DNA of 64,000 nucleotides, from NCBI GenBank assembly GCA_019454045.1, contig SKCR01038116.1, positions 1-64,000 of the forward strand. Direction: 5' to 3'. The position numbers and the translations under genes are program-made. Below the pieces are notes generated by a model. It saw nothing but the letters and a program-made list of their open reading frames with translations. It searched no databases and had not been told where the DNA came from. Below are positions 56,968 to 64,000 of this stretch, one piece after another (within the stretch, counting starts at the first letter, position 1; each line of letters begins with the position of its first letter). This stretch comes from Zanthoxylum bungeanum. Taxonomy: Eukaryota > Streptophyta > Magnoliopsida > Sapindales > Rutaceae.

Positions 56968-59152
56968 TTAAAGAGCATGCAAATATATTAGGATGTTATT
57001 TGGGAAAATTGTATGAAGCATGATTTGATGAGTTTGCTTGATTAAATATGCTTAGATGTATGTTATTTAGATTATACATCATCAATTTCATGGAAAATAA
57101 ATTGGATTAATTTTTCCAACCCAAATGAGGCTTGGCCGAATACATGCAAGCATATGGACTAGATGATTTTTTAATTTTAAGACATTAGATGACTTGAAAC
57201 AATATGGAATGATGATTTGTAACTCGATTGGATTGAAAACGAAATCGGAACCATTTTAATCACCTTGGCCGAATGCTTGATGGAGGATTAGGGACTTGAT
57301 TTTTTGATTAAATAATGTTGGACATATATTTAAGATAAAAATATGATTAATGGATTAATTTGATATTTTGGGAATATTGATTTAAAGGATTAATCATGAT
57401 AATACACTTTAATTAATTAAGTTATAAAATTTGGAATTTTAAAATTTGGTTAGTTGGGCTTAATTTTGAATTGGGCCTAAAACTATTATATTTGGACATA
57501 ATGGGCTTGGTTGGGCCAAGTAGATTTGGACCATTTGGATTGGATCCAAAATGGGCCTAAATCACACCATTTAAGCCCAAATGTAATAAATGGGCTTTTA
57601 TGTTTAATTGGGCCTTATGGGCTTGATATTGATTTTATGGCATATGAGGGTGATTCCTTATTGGGCTTGGTAATTGGGTTTGACCCATACATTGACCAAA
57701 ACCCAAGCCTAAAGAAATCAATTGAAAGCCCATCGGACTTTAATTAAACGGACATTAGATGTTAGTTGGGCTTTGAGACCCGATTGTATTAGATTTGGAA
57801 TCTAAGTTATAAAAGCACAATAAAAGTGTAAATATTTAATTTAGAATTAAATAATAGGATTAGTATTGAATACGACTTAAATTGGATTTAACGAGTAGTT
57901 CGATATAATTCGTGAATTCATACTATAAGTATTTATTCTCAAATTGAGTTGGACTCGCGCAAATGCAAACAATTGTTTGAACATTGTATTGTCACCTAAT
58001 TAAAGACTAATTAATTGGATTTGATTGGTTGTATAACATGCCTTGAATGAATGAATGTGGATGTGATGTATGAATAGTGTATATCGGATGGATATTAGAA
58101 GGGAAGGGTAATTTTAGAAATTATTGTAAATTTAGAATTTATAAATTGGACCTGCGTGTCCAGCCTTTCTCTTATTGTCTCTTTGTATTCTCTTCTCACC
58201 TAATTCCCCTCAATGTAAATGAGGTTTCTCTTATTGTATTATGTAATTGGGTAAGAGTAGAATAGTGCTAGCGGGGAGAGGAAAGGGAGTGATTTGTTCT
58301 AGGAACAAGTTGTTGTTCATATCCATCCGTATATCGCTATTACTTTACTTTACGCGCTTTATGATGTTTTAGAAGCATGCTTAAGGGTGTATGATGATGA
58401 GACCTAACAAAGATAAATTAATTGGTTGCCAATTACGCGAAAAATCCCTCAAACAATATTAAGCGATTTTCCTTCCGTTGAATGATTCTTTCTCAAGATC
58501 CGAAATTGGCATTGGTTTGTTGGCCAAAGTCAAGACCTTTGTCAATTGAGGATGTGTTTGAATCATGAGAGTTTTGTTCCACATCGGTGTCCTGTCCAAG
58601 TTGTGATTTGTTGGCCAAAGTCAAGATCACTTCTTGTCCATCGACATTGATTACGAAACTTTCCTCGTCAATGGGTCCCGCTTAACTGGAATCATTAGGT
58701 TTGTTGTGCCAAAGCCAAGGCTTAGTTGATTCAGAGGAAATGGTTAGGAAAATGTATTGGATGCATTGACATATGTATATGTTTCGGACTTAGATGTCCA
58801 CCTACCGGATCTAGGAATTGGATGGGATCCAATTGATCTTCGAGATCTACCTAGTTAAATATCATACAATTTGTTGGCCAAAGTCAAGGTTGTGTGTTAT
58901 TTAACGGGATCCTAGCCCACTAGGAAATTGGATTTCCCGAGTACTCAACAGAGGGTTAGAGACTTGCAGAAAATAGTGGGAGGCTAGTATTGAATTTGCA
59001 ATTATCGTTCAGATACTTAGCTTTACGCGCTTACACAACTTATTTCGTCAATATTTACACATTAGTTGGACTAATACAATGTTATTTTTTTATGTAACAG
59101 TTTGACTGTACCCACATATCGTTAACTAGATAATTAGATTATCGTAGTTAAG
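56968..59152 (+). other. 5' leader of copia E
   Basis: Untranslated 2.2 kb, counterpart of the C leader. GCCCA/TGGGC block 57440-57790. TTTGTTGGCCAAAGTCAAG at 58516, 58607, 58870 and in a changed form at 58700, so a 19-base motif is repeated four times. The end (58900-59152) with CGAGTACTCAACAGAGGG is conserved in B, C and F. Confidence 0.78.
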
Positions 59153-62100
59153 ATGGCAAACAAGGGAAATGTCCGTGACATAATCATGGGTGATAATGTG
59201 TTCAAGGGCACCAACTTCGCCGACTGGGAAATGAACCTAAGGATAGTCCTTGGGGCGGAGAGGATACTGTATACGATACAAAACCTCTCGGGCCTAAGCC
59301 CACTGAGCCACTTGAGCTGGAGTTATGGAAAACTCACAGTGATGATTGTGACACGGCTCAGTCGATCATGCTTGCTTCAATGACTCAACACTTTCGCCGC
59401 CAGAATAGGGACTTGGATCCTTATAATATGATGGCAAGATTGCAAGATCTTCACCGCACTAATAAGCGGATGGCGAGGTACGAGTTAGTGAAGAAAATCT
59501 TTCGCTCCCGTATGACTGATGGTAGTTCTGTTGAGGTCCATGGGACTCAAATGATAGCCGATATTGAGAAATTGGCTAATATGGGTATAGTCTTGGAGGC
59601 TGAGCTGTCTATAGATGTACTTCTACAGTCACTACCCGATACTTGGAAACAGATTGTCATCAACTACAAATTGATGAATTCGGATGATACTCTTGGAGAG
59701 TTATTATCGATTCTCAAGGAGTCAGAGAAAGAGCTTCTGAAAGGCAACAAGCGCGAGGCGCACTTTGCATCAACATCTCAAACGCCGAAAGCTGGGCTCA
59801 AGGCAACTGGGGGTGTTAAGAAGAAAAAGCATAGAAACAAAGGCAAGGCCAAGTCAACAAAGGCTTCTGGGAAGCCAAGGGACAAGTCTCAAGATGTTTG
59901 CCTGAAATGCGGCAAGAAAGGTCACTGGAAGCGTGACTGCCGCATGAACAAGGGACACAAGGAGGACATACAGGCGGGCAAGGCACCGGCCTCAGGTATG
60001 TGTTGTTATTGAGATAAATATGACTACTTCTAGTCTTAATAAAAATTGGATTTTTGATTCTGGCTGTGGTTCTCATATTTGTACTGATGTGCAGGATCTG
60101 CATGATAGCAGGAGACTGGCTTCGGGGGAGGTAGATCTACGAGTTGGAAATGGAACTTCTGTTGCTGTTTTGGCCGTAGGCACTTTTGTTTTGGAACTGC
60201 CCTCGGGGCATGTACTTAAACTAAATGACTGTTATTTTGTTCCTAGTTTAACTAGGAATATTATTTCTGTATCTTTGTTAACCCAGTATGGGTACACTTT
60301 TGTATTTAAAAACACCAGGTGTTATTTATATAAAAATGATGCAGAAATTTGCACTGCCCGATGCAAATAATGGTCTTTATATTTTGAATATAAATAAATC
60401 TCCAAAACGTAAAATAACAAACAAAAGGCTCAAAATGAGTAATCCAAAGGAAGAAATTATTTGTGGCATTGTCGTCTGGGACACATCAACAAGACTCGCA
60501 TATCCACACTTTCGAAGAGTGGGTACTTGGACGGATTTGATCCAAATTCATATGACGTCTGCGAATCTTGTTTATTAGGCAAAATGCCTAAATCACCTTT
60601 TAGTGGTAAAGGTGAACGCGCCACTGAACTGTTAGCCCTCGTTCATAGTGACGTTTGTGGGCCCATGTCTAGCCAGGCTAGAGGTGGATATCGATACTTC
60701 GTAACCTTTACGGATGATGCATCGCGTTATGGTTATGTGTATCTAATGATGCACAAGTCGGAAACTTTTGAGAAATTCAAAGAGTTTCGACACGAAGTTG
60801 AAAAACAAACAGGCAAGAGTATTAAGACATTACGGTCGGACCGTGGTGGCGAATACTTAAGTAATGAGTTTCAAGATTACTTGAAAGAATATGGTATTCT
60901 TTCACAATGGACTCCTCCTGGAACACCACAATTAAATGGTGTGTCTGAACGGAGAAACCGTACCTTGCTTGACATGGTAAGGTCGATGATGAGTCGCACT
61001 GAGCTACCTATATCCTTCTGGGGACATGCATTAGAAAGTGCAATTCTTATTTTGAATAGGGTTCCGTCAAAGTCTGTTGAACAGACTCCGTATGAGATAT
61101 GGACAGGAAAGAAACCAGGTTTCTCATTCCTGAAGATTTGGGGTTGCTGGGCATACGTCAAACGTTTGGAAGGTACCAAACTTGAACCCAAATCAGATAA
61201 ATGCCTATTTGTTGGATATCCTAGGGAAACCAAAGGATATTACTTCTATTACCCACAAGAGAACAAAGTATTTGTTGCTCTACATGCGGTTTTCCTTGAG
61301 AAGGAATTCCTAAATGCAGTGTTTAGTGGGAGGAAAGTAGAACTCGATGAAAGTCGTAGTGATACTGTTCCTGGCAATGAATCGAGAACGGAACATGAAC
61401 AGTCCATCCAGGATGAGACTGAACCACAATCTTCAATTACACAAGGACTACGTAGGTCGGAGAGAGTCAGGGTAATACCTGAGAGGTATGGATTCCTGAT
61501 CTCACCTCATGTAGATATTAATCTTATTGAGGATACTGAACCGGCTACGTATGAGGAAGCGATACAAGGTATCGAATCCACTTTATGGCAAGAGGCCATG
61601 AAGGCCGAAATGGATTCCATGTATACCAACCAAGTTTGGACACTAGTTGATGCACCAGAAGGCGTAAAGCCTATTGGATGCAAATGGGTCTTCAAGAAGA
61701 AGACCGACATGGATGGCAACGTACAAACGTACAAAGCTAGGCTCGTAGCGAAGGGGTATCGTCAACAACTTGGAGTTGATTATGACGAAACTTTCTCACC
61801 CGTTGCCATGATTAAATCCATTCGGATAATGCTTGCGATAGCTGCATATTACGATTACGAAATATGGCAGATGGACGTTAAAACCGCTTTCCTTAACGGA
61901 AACCTGTTGGAGGATGTTTATATGCAACAACCTGACGGTTTTATCGCACCAAGACTTGCAAACAAGGTTTGTAAGTTAAATCGGTCCATTTATGGACTGA
62001 AGCAAGCATCGAGGTCATGGAACCAGTTTTTGATGATGAGGTCATAAAAGAATATGATTTCATTCAAAACGTAGATGATCCTTGTGTATATAAGAAGGTT

Positions 62101-63117
62101 AGTGGGAGTGCACTGACTTTTATTGTCCTTTATGTCGACGATGTATTGCTTATAGGCAATGACATTCCCATGTTAACGTCGGTGAAAGCTTGGCTTTCAT
62201 TGAAATTCTCCATGAAAGATCTGGGAGAAGCAGCTTTTATTCTAGGAATAAAGATCTACAGGGATAGATCTAGAAGGCTACTTGGACTCTCCCAGAGTAC
62301 ATATATTGATAAAGTGTTGAAGAGATTCAACATGGATCAGTCCAAGAGGGGACTGTTGCCAACATCACATGGCGTCTATCTATCTAGGGACATGTGTCCT
62401 AAAACACAAGATGAGAGAGACAACATGAGTCGGACTCCGTTCGCCTCGGCAGTTGGATCGATCATGTATGCCATGATATGTACACGACCTGATGTGTCCT
62501 ATGCTTTGAGCATGTGTAGTCGATATCAGGCCGATCCAGGAAAGGATCACTGGATGGCGGTTAAGAGTATCCTTAGGTATCTTAAGAGAACTAAGGATGT
62601 TTTCTTAATCTATGGAGATGGAGAACTTGAGGTATCTGGGTATACCGATGCAAGTTTCCAAACCGACAGAGACGACTTCAAGTCGCAAACCGGGTACATA
62701 TTTTGCTTGAATAACGGAGCAGTGAGCTGGAAATCTTCCAAGCAAGATACTGTTGCCGATTCAACAACTGAAGCGGAGTACATTGCAGCAGCTGAAGCAG
62801 CAAAGGAAGCGGTTTGGATCCGAAAATTCCTAGTTGGATTAGGAGTAGTTCCATTAGCAGCTGAGCCCGTTTTATTGTATTGTGACAATAGCGGGGCCAT
62901 AGCGCAGGCTAAGGAACCAAGGTCTCATCAACGATCCAAACATGTTCTTCGACGATTCCATCTGATTCGAGAGATCATACATCGTGGCGATGTGAAGATC
63001 GAAAAGATCGCATCAGAGGACAACATTGCAGATCCGCTGACGAAAACAATTCCTCGGGAAAAGTTTGAGCGACACATACATAGTTCAGGTATTAGATGCT
63101 TGAGTGACTGGCTATAG
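59153..63117 (+). pseudogene. Copia E gag-pol, full length with about four frameshifts
   Basis: Start ATG 59153, as in B and C. Gag to about 60000: FADWE block, CCHC at 59899-59940. Protease with DSG at 60055-60063. GAG-pre-integrase HCRLGH (from 60467) and CESC (60560-60571). Integrase with SDVCGP, SDRGGE and SERRNR. A chromodomain-less C-part with the conserved KCLFVGYP. RT with YVDD at 62131-62142. RNase H with TEAEYIAAAEAA and YCDNSGAI; stop 63115-63117. Frames change near 59285 (gag), 60010 (gag/protease), 60355-60460 (before integrase) and 62025 (RT). The last two long stretches (528 and 366 codons) are open. Young and nearly complete; whether the shifts are real decides if it might once have moved recently. 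Confidence 0.92.
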
Positions 63118-63120
63118 GCC

Positions 63121-63131
63121 AAGTGGGAGAT
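63121..63131 (+). other. Polypurine tract of copia E
   Basis: AAGTGGGAGAT before the 3' LTR start. Identical to D and C. Confidence 0.82.
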
Positions 63132-64000
63132 TGTTAGACAGTTATGACCCATAGCGTCACTATTTTGTAAATGATATTGTATTATTGTACAAAATTAACT
63201 ATGTAGTAATGAAATTGCCTTTTACCGTTTTGTAATTTTTTACTTTGATATAAATGGTAAGAGTCCCTATGATTAGTTCCGGATTGTGATGATATGAGAC
63301 GGTATCAATCCATAAAGGTTTAATCATTAAATATCCCTAGTCGTAGTATTATCGAGATTGGACATCGATAATGCGGAATAGACTAGTACTGCACTTGTGC
63401 ATGTTGTGAGGGCACAACGGCATAGTTCTCATATATTTAAGTATAGGATACTTATGCAAGTGCGGTAGGAGGTTGTGTTTTACCGATGGTACGGAAAACA
63501 GCTTCGCTCTGGATAGACCCCGCGGAATCCCATTGGTAGTATGTCTGCGTGTCTATGGGAGTCCGCTTCAGGGTAGGTGCATATGATCTTAACCTGAGAC
63601 TTGCATCGCTAGTACTTACGACAATCGGTAAACTTTAGTTTTGGTGGTCCAGGGCTTTAACGGGTTCTGTGTACACCTCTTCTGGGTTTATCGAGAATCG
63701 TAGTGTATTGGGTGTGATGTCAAGATGGAAGTATCACTTCAGACATATGGAGATGATGATCGCGAGGGATACAGAACTAGTACTCTATAATGGTTGCAAC
63801 CATCGGGATAATATGACTAGGTCAGGATTATCCGATTCAAAGAGACTGGTTGCTTGATGTCCGATATGTGTATCGTACGGGGCAGACACATTCCAGCCCC
63901 AGGCCTTACATGTGATCATCCGATACTGGTTCGATATACACTATACTACGGTATACTACGCCTGTTATAGATCTTATATTCCAATAAGAATATTTCTGGA
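63132..64000 (+). repeat. 3' LTR of copia E, first 869 bp
   Basis: Starts TGTTAGACAGTTATGACCC. Matches D (32425-33160 and on from 43542) even more closely than its own 5' LTR in the two scrambled places. Contains the empty insertion site corresponding to C (GTCCGATATGTG at about 63859). Confidence 0.92.

Larger units (their letters stand above)
55001..64000 (+). mobile_element. Young copia element E, 3' LTR leaves the window
   Basis: 5' LTR 55001-56952, PBS, 2.2 kb leader, gag-pol 59153-63117, polypurine tract, and 3' LTR from 63132 on. Inserted in LTR H; left target copy ATTAC (54996-55000). The two LTRs are nearly identical over the first 730 bases apart from small indels. It shares almost every base with D where both are present. 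Confidence 0.93.

Overview
The window is intergenic DNA from a plant nuclear genome, almost certainly a flowering plant. It is built almost entirely of nested LTR retrotransposons. I found no host protein-coding gene, rRNA, tRNA gene or CRISPR array. The plant call rests on three things: Ty1/copia elements primed by initiator tRNA-Met, Ty3/gypsy elements of the Tat/Ogre group (second, archaeal-type RNase H; tRNA-Arg-type primer site; tandem repeats in the 3' UTR; 3 kb LTRs), and AT-rich sequence dense in GCCCA motifs. I cannot name the species.

Layout, left to right. 1-80: end of a copia LTR inserted in the next element. 81-3744: 5' end of copia A (minus), inserted in the leader of Tat element I (3745-6959, minus), which itself sits in the reverse transcriptase of copia B (6960-10694, minus). 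10694-16694: 3' half of Tat element P (plus; pol remnant, repeat-rich 3' UTR, 3.3 kb LTR). 16695-19090 and 28756-29414: an older copia-like element G, with element F (19091-28755, minus) inserted in its LTR. 29415-31072: degraded RT/RNase H and unassigned sequence. 31073-33160 and 43542-44743: 3' part of copia D (plus), split by complete copia C (33161-43541, minus, target duplication CGATA). 44744-48136: LTR pieces of copias J and K. 48137-55000: Tat-type element H without coding capacity (minus). 55001-64000: young copia E (plus), whose 3' LTR runs off the window.

The copia elements A to F, J and K form one family with LTRs of about 1.95-2.1 kb in several subfamilies. They carry the usual order gag (CCHC), protease (DSG), integrase, RT (YVDD), RNase H. 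C, D and E look young: copies are nearly identical and most differences are one-base indels, so part of the frameshifting may be assembly error. Elements I, P and H form one Tat family, of which only P keeps recognisable pol.

The points most worth following are non-coding. (1) The U5 ends of several copia LTR subfamilies are complementary to the variable-loop/T-arm region of initiator tRNA-Met, outside the primer-binding site; element G shows an even longer match that includes the D-arm. (2) A 92-bp module occurs six times at exactly the same length in Tat LTRs and in G. (3) Each Tat LTR carries an 11-nt second copy of its primer-binding site. (4) F shows an LTR with target duplications on both sides, a duplicated host flank, and an apparent inversion with a breakpoint in RT.
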